Below are positions 49,301 to 59,698 of a stretch of DNA of 64,000 bases, one piece after another; position 1 is the stretch's first letter; the number at the start of each line of letters is the position of its first letter. The notes under the pieces were generated by a model, which saw only the letters and a list, made by a program, of their open reading frames with translations, was not told the DNA's origin and did not search any database. The position numbers were made by a program, and so were the translations under genes. Source of the DNA: Undaria pinnatifida. Taxonomy: Eukaryota > Sar > Phaeophyceae > Laminariales > Alariaceae. Location of the stretch: NCBI GenBank assembly GCA_012845835.1, contig JABAKD010000029.1, forward strand, positions 10,356,338 to 10,420,337, in the 5' to 3' direction.

Positions 49301-51591
49301 CACTTCAATTCAGCTGTGAAATCGACCAAAAAAGTTTTTGATCAAAACTCAGGTTTGCAAGCTGCGTGTGATAGTTCGATCGCGCGTGTTACGGGGTGTG
49401 TATACCCTCGTGAACGATACAGGTCTGTGACTCTCCTGCTAATGCCAGGGTCAACAGGACTAAGACGTTGGAATATATGCCAGATCTGATATTTTAGTCC
49501 TCAGGCGGAACTCACGCTGCCCGACTATTTGTGGATATCTCACGCCGCCGACCACCTTCTCGCGCGGTGTCTTCGTCGGGGCGGGCCCCCGCCCAGGCCG
49601 CGCCGGCCGTCGCCGTAGATCCGCTCGCGCAGATGAGCATCGTGCAGATCACACGCATCTGTCGTGAATCTGCATCATGCGTGCAAGTCTCCTTTTGGTG
49701 GTGGATCTGCAGGATTTGAACTATCTGCACGTGTTTCTGCAGTAGTTATCTGCAAGTTGTCATGACTGTACCGGGGCTTGTACGCATCTGGTGTATACGA
49801 TCGTTGTGATCTGTAGACGTTTCTACGTCAAGTTCTGTAGGATGCGCATGATCTATACCACGAGTGTGTCTCAATCCACTGATCTGTACGTTGTTCATCG
49901 GGAAGATCGTGATTGTTTTCATGTATCGGCCGCCGACGCGACGAGGAAGAAGGCAACTACTGACGACTAACCATGGTTTCTCGTCTTGTCCTTGCTCGTT
50001 TGTCGTCTGCCTCGCTTGGTGGTGATGGTGGTGGTGGTGGGTGTGTTGGTGTTGGCGTTGGGTTTGTTGGTGTTGGATGGTGGCGGTGGCTTACAGAGGT
50101 CCTTCTGCACCAGGTGGAGCTGGTCGGGGGCTCCCTGGGTTCGTTCTTAGCCCAGCGCACGTTCCGACACAAGATTAGCAAGGTCTCGTATCAGCAGAAC
50201 TTCATACACGTCCTCCTTGGGCAGGTGAGGAGTGGTGTTACGATAGAGGGGATACACTCGTGGTCCCGCGTTCGTGCGGTACCCTTTAGTGCGGGGTTCC
50301 AGTTTAGTGCGGTACCCTTTAGTGCGAGGTCCCACTTTAGTGTGGTAACCTTTCGTGCGGGTTCCGAGCTTAGTGTGGTACCCTTTAGTGCGGGGTCTCG
50401 GTTTTGGTGCGATATCTTGTGGTGCGAAGCCTGCTTTAGTGCGATATGCTTTAATGCGGAACCCTAGTTTTTGTCGGTGAAAATCGCTTGCCATGCCTTA
50501 GTTGGTCCAGAGCACCGCACTGTTGATGCTATCCCGGGATGGGTCGAGGCCGCACTTTTTTGCGGGAGTTGTGATCTGACAAGGCACGTCACTGATGGGC
50601 CGCTTTTGCACCTACTGTAGTTTTTTGTTCCTCCAAAATGATAATTTTTTGTTTTTGGAGTGCGCAAGGGAACTATGAGGAAATGGCGATTACTGCGTCC
50701 AGCCACAAGAAGGAACGCGGCCTGCTGGGCCAAGGGTTGGTTCCTTGTATCTTGGTGTCGGACTCCAATACAAGGGGTTGTGCGATACGCGTGTGGCACC
50801 AACGATTTTGGGCTTGTAGCAGGCTCCGACCATGATAGGACGGCACGCTTCTCGCTTGTTGTGTAGATGTGTTGTATGATACTGCAACCAAGTCGAAATG
50901 ATTTTGTTTTTTGCTCGCTTTTTTTGTTTGTTGTGGTTTGTTTGTTCGTTTGTTTGTTTGTTTGTTTGTTTGTTTGTTTGTTTGTTTGTTTGTTTGTTTG
51001 TTTGTTTGTTTGTTTGTTTGCTTGCTTGTTTGCTTGCTTGTTTGTTTGTTTGTTTGTTTGTTTGTTTGTTTGATTGTTTTGGTTTGTTTGTTTGTTTGTG
51101 CGCGTTTGCTTGCTTGTTTGTTTTGTTCAATTTTGTTTTTGTTCGTGTGTTTGGTTTTACTTGGTTGCGGGTTTGCTTGTTGCTGTGTGTGTTCGCTTCA
51201 ACGTTCGTTTCCCTGCTCTTGTATGAATGTGTTCGTATTTCTGTTTGCTTTCGTTCGTTCGTTCGTCCCTTCCTTCGTTCTATGTTTCGTTATTTCTGAT
51301 TGTATCTTCGGGGGGGGCGCCCAGACGGGGACAAGCCTAGCCTGGGGATACTTCCAGGGGGCGTCCTGGAATCTCGCGGCGGCAGTACTCGCACCCGCCG
51401 CAATGCTCGCCGTCACCGTCAGGCTGGTATCTACCCTGAACGATAGACAACGGTATCGGGATAATGGCGGCGGCAAGCGGCAGCAGCAGTGGCAGAGGCC
51501 GGTAAACGCCGCCGCCCCTGCCCCCCGAAGACAAAAAGCCTGGTCCAAGGCAACTCCTCGGGAGGCGATGCAGAAGAGTTCCTGGTACTAA
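43222..51591 (+). CDS. DUF1294-family membrane protein gene
   Basis: Three exons (43222-43389, 50097-50224, 51325-51591) join in phase. The product reads YLLGVNALAFIMHAEDKLAA, then GRIPEVLLHQVELVGGSLGS, FLAQRTFRHKISKVSYQQNF and a final hydrophobic helix AAAVLAPAAMLAVTVRLV. The order TM, DK, RIPE, LGG, RHK, K.S[FY] is the DUF1294 signature, known from small membrane proteins of bacteria and algae with unknown function. DUF1294 usually ends soon after the second helix; here a ~45-residue polar tail leads to a TAA at 51589. The 6.7 kb intron holds LINE-2 copy 2, four SINE copies and R2 elements. Upstream exons probably exist; the start is not located. Confidence 0.75.
43790..44175. repeat. Dispersed repeats shared with 37685 and 9605
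   Basis: 43790-44020 matches 37685-37860. 44025-44175 matches 9605-9745. Confidence 0.6.
44440..44560 (+). mobile_element. R2 left half
   Basis: CAGCCGTCAGATTGTACCCC ... AAGGGGAGTCGCCGACCTCT; cut short at a SINE fragment. Confidence 0.65.
44562..45000 (+). mobile_element. SINE fragments S4 and S5 with a LINE-2 tail between
   Basis: S4 (44562-44775) lacks the tRNA-like head. LINE-2 terminus 44785-44842 (TCCTGTGACCGCGGACTTGA ... (AAC)n) follows. S5 (44849-45000) is another headless SINE piece. It reads as nested or sequential short insertions. Confidence 0.7.
45061..46247 (+). mobile_element. LINE-2 3' part, copy 2 (no SINE)
   Basis: Same order as copy 1: IVRKRRILFRDS-type start, GEERLPQRVMFGEFVGDKGY, a short G-rich tract (45428-45505), HHRLESCGPSNGRHKIA, a T/C-rich tract, and an end at TTATGCGAGTTAATGTGAGA plus (ACA)n. 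The coding segment from 45124 to 45585 is open, but the element is 5'-truncated and lacks reverse transcriptase. Confidence 0.8.
46252..46335 (+). mobile_element. R2 right half
   Basis: Begins exactly after the (ACA)n tail of LINE-2 copy 2 with GCGCGCGATCGAAGTACCAC and ends at CAGCTGGAGAGTG. Confidence 0.6.
46405..46720 (+). mobile_element. tRNA-derived SINE, copy S3
   Basis: Complete copy: A-box TGGCGTATCAGG, B-box GTTCGAGCC, body and an A-rich tail. Confidence 0.87.
46720..48180. other. Intron stretch with unidentified minus-strand frame
   Basis: 47440-47760 is GC-richer; the minus strand reads WAYVDPTGSLGIGCWGSGAV in a 200-codon frame and the plus strand has a competing one. No family assigned. 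47935-48015 is an R3 relative. Confidence 0.35.
48188..48450 (-). mobile_element. R2 diverged copy
   Basis: GCACTTGAGCTGTG ... TTTGCAAGCTGTGTGTGATA ... GAGGGGGACAAAATCAGACG. Confidence 0.65.
49295..49472 (-). mobile_element. R2 diverged copy
   Basis: TTCAATTCAGCTGTGAAATC ... GTTTGCAAGCTGCGTGTGAT ... CAGGGTCAACAGGACTAAGA; close to the 48188 copy. Confidence 0.65.
49535..49960. other. GC-rich patch and GATCTGCA-rich tract
   Basis: 49540-49640 is very GC-rich and open on both strands but has no clear splice pair. 49640-49900 repeats ATCTGCA/ATCTGTA motifs. Confidence 0.35.
50097..50224 (+). CDS. DUF1294 gene, core exon
   Basis: Acceptor GGCTTACAG, donor GGGCAG|GTGAGG (phase 0). The first two bases complete Glu of RIPE. 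It carries LVGGSLGSFLAQRTFRHK and SKVSYQQNFIHVLLGQ, the diagnostic part of the family. Confidence 0.85.
50278..50466. repeat. 18/36 bp minisatellite
   Basis: Alternating TTTAGTGCGGGGTTCCAG and TTTAGTGCGGTACC units, ~10 copies, starting ~55 bp after the core-exon donor. Confidence 0.92.
50935..51115. repeat. (TTTG)n microsatellite
   Basis: ~35 TTTG units with GCTT interruptions; a pyrimidine-rich stretch follows up to the terminal-exon acceptor. Confidence 0.97.
51325..51591 (+). CDS. DUF1294 gene, terminal exon
   Basis: Acceptor GCGCCCAG after a (TTTG)n-rich stretch. Phase 0 entry fits. A hydrophobic helix is followed by a polar tail (DRQRYRDNGGGKRQQQWQRP) and TAA at 51589-51591. A GTAAAC at 51504 could act as a donor instead. 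The last ~50 bp resemble the units of the tandem array downstream. Confidence 0.65.
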   Translation, partial: TGTSLAWGYFQGASWNLAAAVLAPAAMLAVTVRLVSTLNDRQRYRDNGGGKRQQQWQRPVNAAAPAPRRQKAWSKATPREAMQKSSWY

Positions 51592-52640
51592 GAGGGTTTG
51601 TTTTGGCGTGTTTGATAGGAGGGGCGGGTGTAATCATGGTGTCGTGCATTGCCGTAGTTTGTAGAACCATAGACCCTCGCTCCCCTACAAGACCGGAAGG
51701 GAGCACGTCGGGTACTCAATAGGAAAGGGGGGGCCGTGTATACGAATATGCGAAGTAGGGCATCTCATAGGGAGGCGTTGCCAAGGAATCCCCTCTACTA
51801 TACCAGGTAGATGATGCAGTGGTGTGGTTTGAGGTTCTGTTTGGCGTGATTGGCCCCGGGGATGGGGGGGTTAGTATGGGGCATCTCTTCGGGAAGCGGC
51901 GCAAAGCAGTTCCCGGTACTATAATATTGTAATTTGAGGGCGTGTTTGGCCCAGGGGATAGGGCAGGGGACACCAAGGTGTGATGTTGAGGGCATGTTTC
52001 GCCCGTGGGAGGGGGTGTGCTAGGTGGACATCTCCTCGGGAGACGATGCAAAGGAGCTCCCGGTATACAGACGTGTGATGTTGAGGGCATGTTTGGCCCA
52101 GGGGATTGGGGGAGGGTCTATTATTAGGCCGTCGCCTCGGGAGACGGTGCAAAGGAGCTCCCGATATACAGATGTGTGATGTTGAGGGCATGTTTGGACC
52201 AGGGGATAAGGGAGGGGGGGGGGGGGAGGGGCTCTGCTTAAAGGACATATCTTCGGGAGACGGTGCGAAAAAGTTCCCGGTACACAGAGGTGTGATATTG
52301 AGGCCATGTTGGGCCCGGGGGGTCGAGGGGGGGGGGGTGTCTGCTAGTAAGGCACCTCTTCTGGAGACGGTGCAAAGGAGTTCCCGCTTTTTAAGGGTGT
52401 GATATTGAGGGCGTGTTTGGCCCAGGGGATACCGGGGGAGGGCGGGTCAACTAACAGGGAATCTCCTCGGGAGATGGTGCAAAAGAGTTCTCAGTCACAC
52501 AACAAGGTGTGATGTCGAGGGCGTGTTTGATCCAGGAGATAAGAAGGGTGCTGGTCTAGGACATTTTCCCGGCTCTTCGGAAGGCGGTTCAGACGAGTTC
52601 CCGGTGGTGGCATAGTGTGATATTGAAGCGTGTATGGTTC
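51550..52640. repeat. ~105-125 bp tandem array, ~10 units
   Basis: Each unit has CTCCTCGGGAGACGATGCAA, AGGAGTTCCCGGTA, GTGTGATGTTGAGGGC and GTTTGGCCCAGGGG. The first unit overlaps the end of the DUF1294 terminal exon. Confidence 0.85.
51640..51725 (-). mobile_element. R1 fragment
   Basis: Minus copy: GAGTACCCGACGTGCTCCC ... CGAGGGTCTATGGTTC, with a C-run on the minus strand at 51727. Confidence 0.5.
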
Positions 52641-53099
52641 ATAGGTGGTAGGGGAGGGAGGAGAGGGGGCCGGGCGGGGGGTGCATCTGAGAGGCAAATA
52701 AATACCAGGTATGATATAAATTAGTATAGTGGGATATTGGGTTGTGATCGTCGGGGCCATTAGCTGCGCATTCCGCTGCGGGTAGGGGAACGGGGTGTGC
52801 TGTGTTGCAAGTTTATTAGTATTTGTTTCCCCGGCAGGGTTGCTGCAGTGCAGCTGCTGCTATCGCTCTGAAAACAAGTGGTAATAGCAAGGTGTAGACG
52901 CGGTGAACATTGGTATCGCATACCTGGTACCTGGTATAATATGTACCTACGAGTAGTACCCCTTCACCTGATGGAATGGTACTTTTTGGTGATTGTACAA
53001 TGGGCCGTGGAATTGGCCGTCGTCCTGTTTTCCCGACTCAAGTTTAAGTTGTTTTTTGTTTTGTCCTACGTGCCAGTAGATTCTTTGTGCCTGTTTTCG

Positions 53100-53269
53100 T
53101 GATGATGCGGATGATGATGATGATGATGATGATGACGATGGTATGGAGGGGATCCATGATGATATTGATGATGAACATGGTGATGATGATGACATGATGG
53201 TAATGACATGGTGATATTGATGATATTATTGATGATGATGATGACACGATGGTAATGACATGATGATAT

Positions 53270-53313
<44 letters not shown>

Positions 53314-53400
53314 GCAATGACATGATGATTATGACGATGGTGATGATGATAGTCATTCATGATGAAGATGATGATGGTGGTATGATGTTATTTAAGCTAG
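53100..53400. repeat. (GAT)n-rich microsatellite
   Basis: GATGAT runs with GACATGATGGTAAT interruptions; open frames are compositional. Confidence 0.95.
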
Positions 53401-53470
53401 AGTACATCACCATTAAGATTATTGACGCATGGTACGATAGAGCTTCACCATTTTTTTTACGAGGCTCGAC

Positions 53471-54022
53471 TGATTCTACGATAGCCCCCCCCAAAAAAAA
53501 CAACGATTCTCTGTGTCGAACGTTCCATGGCCGCTCGACACGAGGAAGGATGCTTTTGAACAAAAACATTCTGCATAAATTTGCGTGTTCGCAAAGGCCC
53601 GTCGAACGATGACGTCGGGGTGGAAAGGAGGGGGGGGGGGGTATTTCAAAAGATAGGGGCTAGAACTGGTTTCAAAACCGGCAATTTCGTTAAAGAAAAG
53701 TTGGGGGGGGCTAACCGTAGAATGACTCGCTCCTCACTTGGTGGGCTATATACATGTAATATGACTGAATCTTACCACGATAGCCCCCCCCCAAAACCAG
53801 CGATTTTGTTTAACGAACGTTGCATGGCTGCTCGACACACGAGGAATGATGCTATGTGAAGAACATATCTTCATTCATTTCCTTTGGTTGCAAAGGACGA
53901 CATTGAACCATGACGTCGAGGTGGAAAGGGGCATCGTATTTCAGGGGATACGGCCGGGAGCTGGTTTCAAAACCGGCGATTTTGAACGTTAAAGAAGAGT
54001 TCAGGGGGCTACCGTAGAAACG
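53471..54022. mobile_element. Two MITE-C elements in direct orientation
   Basis: 53471-53731 starts TTCTACGATAGCCCCCC and ends GGGGGGCTAACCGTAGAA (inverted). 53770-54022 is a second copy ending GGGGGCTACCGTAGAA. Shared interior: AACGTTSCATGGCYGCTCGA, ACGACGTCGRGGTGGAAAG and TGGTTTCAAAACCGGC. A partial inverse copy is at 56990-57165. Confidence 0.75.
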
Positions 54023-54024
54023 AC

Positions 54025-54660
54025 TCCTGTATACCTCGCCGCCAAACTGTTTTTGGGTGAAAACTGGAAGGGCAATCCGATGAACAAACCCATCAACTCA
54101 GAAAATATTTTTCCAAACAAATACCACCCATACATATAATGATATCGTAGCACGCGTCTAGATAGGTATATGCCGTTTTTAGTGTGGTTTGGGCCGGGGT
54201 AACTAGTGTTTTAGACACGAACAAGAAGGGAGCCACCCCACGGTAGAGGGGTGCACAGTGCATAATTATAAATTCTAAGAATTTTCTGAGCTCCCGTTTC
54301 AATAACATATGTCATGACGATCCCACCTTTCAACATTTCACCCGAACCATGACTTTGAAAAAAGCATTCGTTTGCACAACCCCACAACAGCAAAAGCATC
54401 TATGCGCACCTTAGCGCCCTAAAACAAAATACATACCCGAGCGGAAATTCCTTGACACCTCTCTATCTATCTAGCTATATAGTATGGCTAACCGGTAGTA
54501 GTTGCTCATTTGAGGGGGCTCGGTGAGACACGAACATTATTTTAGTTAATCCAACAACTGCAACCCCTACACCGCGGGATGATTCAGGGAGCCACCACCA
54601 CGGCAGGCGGGATCATGTTACGATATTATACCACGATTTTCACCAGAGAGTACCGTATGT
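54025..54660. other. Intergenic, nothing recognised
   Basis: No repeat or frame that can be supported. Confidence 0.35.
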
Positions 54661-54960
54661 GCGCTTTCACCGCTCGCACGCGAGTGACTCTGTGTCGTCA
54701 CCCTGTTTTCACCGCGCTCGCACGCGCACGAGTGACTCTGTACCCTCTATCTCACCCGGGCAGAAAATATCCTTGGGCGATTGTTTTGACGCGGCTCAGC
54801 GTGTAACAGCTTTCACCCCATTCCATGTTGTTGCGGGATTCATGATCGTAAACTTAAAACAGCGCTGCTCGCGGAATATCAAGAGTGTGCGCGCAAAAGA
54901 ACCGTCAGGGCGCGGGGGGTAACACGCACGAGTGACACCCGAGCCACTCTGCACGTCAGC
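54660..54960. mobile_element. CACGAGTGAC-bounded repeat
   Basis: GCTCGCACGCGAGTGACTCT is duplicated at the left and CACGCACGAGTGACACCCGA closes the right; related to 26482-26668. Confidence 0.45.
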
Positions 54961-55087
54961 AACAACTATTAATAAAATTACTCCCTGGGTTGTAAGGCTT
55001 TCTTGGGTATTACTACGTAAGCGATTGGTTAAACCTTGTTGCAAGTGGTCAAAACGGACTGATACCCCCACTACTTCTTTAACAAAC

Positions 55088-55385
55088 GGACGCGTGCTAC
55101 GATACACGATCGAGGTGCGCACCAATTTTTTCCCCGCGAGGGGTTCCTCTATTTGGGAGCTCAGTAGACCTCTCCCCAAAAAATGATCTGGAGAAAAACT
55201 AAACTTGCTGTGGACCGGATGAAAACTCCCAAGGACCTAGGTACACGACACGAGAGTCAGGAGCAAATACAAAATGGCCTGTTATTTAATTTTTTTCCGA
55301 CGATTGTATTAATAGGTTAAGGAGTCCCGTCATTCAGAAAACATTTCACGCGCGAAAAATGCTACCCTCTATCGTAGCATGCGAG
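55088..55385. mobile_element. MITE-B element
   Basis: Ends CGCGTGCTACGATA and CTATCGTAGCATGCG (inverted). Interior: TTTGGGAGCTCAGTAGACCT, AATGGCCTGTTATTT, GGTTAAGGAGTCCCGTCATT. Confidence 0.7.
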
Positions 55386-55480
55386 TTCCAAATGGCGTCG
55401 TCGGCAGACCATGTTTTTTTTCCGGGTCGTGGGAGTTCGAATCCCACCACCCAAGATCCACAATAATAATAAACTTCTCT
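55385..55480 (+). other. tRNA-like relic
   Basis: GTGGGAGTTCGAATCCCAC is a good T-arm with a B-box, but the D-arm and anticodon regions do not fold as a tRNA and a T8 run interrupts it. Probably a relic or a SINE head. Confidence 0.3.
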
Positions 55481-55869
55481 TCAGACTTTCCCCCCATGGA
55501 TGTCGAACTTGACAAAATACTTTATCCCCGGAATACCCAGGAAATGAAACCGCTTGGATATTGACAGGCCCGCCCGTGTATCCGGCCGACCTGTCCCGTC
55601 CCGCCGTTTCAGGGGGAGAGAGTGTTGTAAGAACTTAGTGTGTGGGTGTATAAGCTATAGGTTAACCTTTTGCGAGTGGCCAAACGGACTATTACCCCAC
55701 CGATTCCTTAACACCCCCCCCCCCCTACTGTAGCTTGAGTCACGCACACCCCGCCGGGGAGCCTCCACAATAAACACGTGGGAGCGACACAACGCAAGCA
55801 CAGCACGAAAAAAACAAACAAAACTTACCCACACTTACTTGTAACACCATCTCATCAAGGAGCCAGACG

Positions 55870-56195
55870 AACGACGCGTGCTACGATAGCTGAGTGACCT
55901 GTGCCCCACTTTTCTTTTTTCTTTATTTCTGAGATTTTTCTCCTCAGTTTGGGAGCTCAAGACCTCTGCCCGCAACAAAAAACTGACTTGGGAGGAAAAT
56001 AAAACCGCTACGACCTCGGATGAACGAATCCCATGGCCTTTCTTAGGTGGTGTACAGCGAGAATCATCATAATTTTTTTTTGCAAAACAAAAATTGGCAA
56101 CTTTTCGACTGTTTTTTTGGGTTAAGGAGCAACCCGTCATATTCAGGAAAATATTTTTAGCCAAAAGTGCTACCTCTGTCGTAGCCGGCATCAGA
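55870..56195. mobile_element. MITE-B element
   Basis: ACGCGTGCTACGATAGCTGA ... TACCTCTGTCGTAGCCGG, with the interior TTTGGGAGCTCAAGACCTCT and CCCATGGCC. Confidence 0.65.
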
Positions 56196-56199
56196 CAGG

Positions 56200-56985
56200 G
56201 GCCCCGGGGGCGTGTTACTAAAACCAAGAGTAAAGAAAAAAGCTGTACAAAAAAAAGGTACTTCACGTACGTTTTTCTCGATTTCGCGCGGAAATCACGA
56301 CAACAACGCGCTCCGATTTTTTTTTCTTTTCTTCCTTCGTTTTTTTTTTTTTCTTACCTTTCTAAAGTGGAGTGTGGCCCTGCTGCCGTTTTTCTCTTTT
56401 TGTGTGTTCCCCACAGAAGCGAGCCTATAAAGCCACACCGTGTTTTTTAATGCTTAACCTGTGTGTTGCTTTTTTATTTTACAGCAAAAGCCACACATTA
56501 AAGCAACCCGCCGCCGGGCTGTGGGAGAAGGGGGGCCCTCGCCCGGACTGCGTCTGCCCCCTCCAACAAAAAAAACGACTGGGGACCACTCTTAAGAACG
56601 CAGTGCACACGCGTGCTACCATAGAGGTAGTTTTAACACTAGTTCTCTTGCTGAAACAGGTTCTGAACATGACGGGGCTCCTTAGCCCACGGAACTCCAC
56701 GGCAATTTCGTCTTGTTTTTGACATTTTTTCATTGACATTTTCTTGCTTTTCAGTGTGAAAGGCGTTCTTTTACGGTGTAGCCCCCCCCCCCCCCCCCCC
56801 CCAAATTTTCTCTTCACCCACAATCGCCAGTAGTTTTCGAAAGCTGCTCCACCGGCCGTACTCCTATAGTACGGCGCCCCTTGCCACCCCCAGGCGTCAC
56901 AGCGTTCGAAAGAAACTCGTCCCTTGCAAGAACATTTCAAGAAAACAAGAAGTAAGTGACTTCAGATATTTTTTGTTCATACTCC
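56200..56985. other. Further MITE-B-like fragments and C-run
   Basis: 56600-56720 has CGCGTGCTACCATAGAGGTA and CGGGGCTCCTTAGCCC, and 56783-56805 is a poly-C run. Boundaries unclear. Confidence 0.4.
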
Positions 56986-56989
56986 CACA

Positions 56990-57470
56990 TATCCATCCTC
57001 GCGTGTCGAGCAGCCATTTTAACGTTCGTTATAAAAATCGCTGTTTTTTTTTTTTGGGGGGGGGGTTGTTGAGATACGGCCTCACCTGCTCAATTGGCAG
57101 GCCTGCCAGGGGATATACTCTGAGTCCCCGCCCAATACTGTTGCAGGGGGGCTATCGTAGGACCAGTCAGGACTATACTATACTATAATATAGGCCATGG
57201 GACGGATTGTTCATGTTTCATCATCGTCGGCAGGTACTACAGTATATTCAAGTACCTCGTAGTACTTTATAGATTTCTGGGTCAAATCTGTTTTACTTTT
57301 TTTGGTTGGGGGGGGGGGGGGGAGGGAATTGAGCCTCTCGCTCGCCCCCGTTACGTGTAGCAAGTTAACACACCAAATGACGTCTAGGAGAGTCGTGCGC
57401 CCTCGAGTGGTCTCAAGGGAATGGGTTATTATGGAGAAAAACAAAAAACAAATACCCACTAGAAGTACTC
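56990..57470. mobile_element. Inverse partial MITE-C and low-complexity spacer
   Basis: CGTGTCGAGCAGCCATTTTA ... AATCGCTG is the reverse complement of the MITE-C interior, followed by a G-run and, at 57152, GGGGGGCTATCGTAGG. Confidence 0.5.
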
Positions 57471-57532
57471 TTTGATTTCACGCGCCCCACCAGAGGTTCG
57501 AGTCCTGCCGCCGACGCCATTCGGAACACGCA

Positions 57533-57845
57533 TGCTACGACAGAGGTATACCTTTTTTTGGCGAAAATGTTTTTTTCTGCCTGACGGGGGCTCCTTAACC
57601 TACTAATACTATAAGCGGGAATTCGCCATTTTTTTTTCTTTGAAACATGATTCTTGTTCTATACCCTGGGCCATGGGAGTTTTTCATCTGGTGTCCATTT
57701 ATAGCAGTTTATTTCGCTTTTTTTCTCCAAAAATCAGACATTGTTCAATGGGATGAGGTCTTTTAAGCTCCCAAACCGAGGGAGTCCTGAGAAAGAAAAA
57801 AAATGGTGTGCAAAGCACCTCTCTATCATCGTAGAACGCGTCTCA
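57533..57845. mobile_element. MITE-B element, opposite orientation
   Basis: CGCATGCTACGACAGAGGTA ... CTCTATCATCGTAGAACGCG, interior matching the copy at 27915 (CATGGGAG, TATAGCAGTTTATTT, AGGTCTTTTAAGCTCCCAAA). Confidence 0.7.
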
Positions 57846-57908
57846 TCCTTTTTTACAGGTCGACCAGAAGTGGGCATGTGTCTCCCTCGGTGTTACTCAC
57901 TTTCTCAC

Positions 57909-58016
57909 CTTCGTGTAGGCCCAAAGCGGGGGAGGGAAGGAGCTTTGAGTACTATTTCCACCAGAGTATCGGTGATGACAACTGAGACGGGAGGCACGTA
58001 CGAGTCTCTCCGTCTC
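57909..58016 (-). CDS. Candidate exon, unknown
   Basis: Acceptor GTGGTCAG, donor CGAAG|GTGAGA, 108 bp in one open frame reading RDSYVPPVSVVITDTLVEIV and LKAPSLPRFGPTR. Composition is protein-like, but no partner exon with a fitting phase was found (the exon at 59615 ends in phase 1, this one starts in phase 2). Confidence 0.3.
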
Positions 58017-58019
58017 CTG

Positions 58020-59220
58020 ACCACCCAGAATATAAAACGACGTCCTATCATATGAAAACGGCCAATTACCTCGAGATCTGAATCAGGTAATTGCCGGCCT
58101 TTTAAGGCCATATCAAGGTCATAACCGAGACGTGCCTTTTTGCCGGTCTTTTTACTGTATTCTTTATTGTATTTTTCGAGAGAACATTAAACCGAAAGTG
58201 CAACACCCCCCAAAAAAAAACCTGCTCGCATCGCGACGCCTTCCCGACACCGTACACAGCGATTAGTAGAGTGTCGACTCAAACTCACCGGAAAAAGTAG
58301 CAATCCAATCAAATAGCCAGGCAAGACATGATTTTGCATGGACTTTTCACGGAAACGGCATTAAAATTCTCGATCGAAAGTCTCGCAAAAATCGCGGAAG
58401 ACACAATTTTTCTCATGAAACTTGTATTACAATCATATCATTACCCTTTTTGGTATTAAGTACCAGGTATGGAATATCATTTTGGCCATATATTGTGTGA
58501 CGATCGACCAATTCAAGGCAATAAAAATGATGCCGATATTTTCCGTACGTGTCCTTTCAGTCATGTAGTATCCACCACCTTTCACCTCAACCTCAAGAAG
58601 AAGGTTTTAATACAGAATTTAGCGTTCAAAAAAGCTGGTGCTTTTGAGTTTCGCCGATATCTCGTCGAGTTCGAGTGGAATTTTAAACATATCGTTATGT
58701 TTCATTTTTTTTTTTCTTCATGATACCGTTTTTTTTCGCACGCGCGCACGTTCACTGATGTGTCAGGGCAACTGCTTCCAAATATAAAGTCCTAACTCGA
58801 ACTGGTTTACGAGATACGACTCCCTACGATATATTCCACATTCTATCGTTGGCCCAGCTCGTGATTAAAAACCGGCTTGCTTTTATCGCACCCAGTCGCT
58901 TTTTTTGGTTGGGATACTTTTTATCGCACCCAGTCGCTTTTTTTCGGTTGGGATACTTGATAATCAAGTCACAAAGGGGCTAAAAGGAGGAACTATCAAT
59001 CAATGGCTGTTAATAGCTACTCAGCTGCGAAACGAGAATTTCGTTGAGAATAATATTTGCAAGAGCCACCGAGAACCAAAGCAGCAAGCCGGGGGACATA
59101 GCGTCAGCGGCCCCTTAGTGCGCGTCCCCCGCACGCTAGGTAGGGCGCCGTATTCTCCGATCAAGAATCCTTCCTATGATTGTAACCCGGGTGTGTGTAA
59201 CCAAACCGACCCTCCAAGTG
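58020..59220. repeat. Spacer with 45 bp duplication
   Basis: TTTTATCGCACCCAGTCGCT occurs twice at 58880-58945 with TTGGTTGGGATACTT. Otherwise no supported feature. Confidence 0.5.
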
Positions 59221-59224
59221 CTGC

Positions 59225-59435
59225 GAGGCACCCGAACCAATTCAGCACTGCAGTTTAGTTGCCTGAGCGGTTTGCTATCGCGGCAAGCGCGTCTATAACC
59301 TCGCCTGGACGAGCTACCAACTGCCCATAAACCAACAGCACTGCAATTTGGTTGCCTGAGCGGTTTGCTTTCGCGGCAAGCGCGTCTAACCTCGCCTGGA
59401 CGGGCTACTAACTGCCCATATCCCCATACCCCCAT
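59225..59435. repeat. ~100 bp tandem duplication, tRNA-like content
   Basis: Two copies of GTTGCCTGAGCGGTTTGCT ... CGCGGCAAGCGCGTCT ... ACCTCGCCTGGACG. The sequence has tRNA-like stems but no convincing B-box. Confidence 0.7.
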
Positions 59436-59614
59436 ATGGGCGTTGTTCTAACATACGCTCATCGCCGTGATCTAGTCCGTGGCCACAGGACATGCCCCAA
59501 GAGCTCTGGAGTCTGGAGTGGGCGAATACTTTCATGAAAAACATAAAAAAAACAACAACCCAAATTCATACGCATAACTGAAGCAAGTCATACTTCTCAC
59601 ACAAAAAAAAATAC

Positions 59615-59698
59615 CTTGTATGTTACACAAATCCACGGTACCCAAACGCACGTCGATGGCGCCGTAGTGCCCTCGACGTTTCCGAGAAGAACAACGAG
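59615..59698 (-). CDS. Candidate exon, unknown gene (downstream of 60443)
   Basis: Acceptor CATACATAG, donor ACAAG|GTATTT (phase 1). It encodes RRGHYGAIDVRLGTVDLCNI. Entry phase matches the exon at 60443-60566. No family recognised. Confidence 0.4.

Noticed and set aside
50911-51299. Cys/Leu/Val-rich frame as a transmembrane protein
   Set aside because: Translation of the (TTTG)n microsatellite.
53066-53356. His/Ser-rich frame
   Set aside because: Translation of the (GAT)n microsatellite.
55385-55480. tRNA gene
   Set aside because: A T-arm-like stem is present, but the anticodon region holds a T8 run and the acceptor stem does not pair.
58469-58723. 84-codon plus-strand frame
   Set aside because: Isolated, AT-rich, no splice sites or recognisable motif.
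59225-59435. Tandem tRNA genes
   Set aside because: Only short stems; no B-box match and no plausible anticodon loop.
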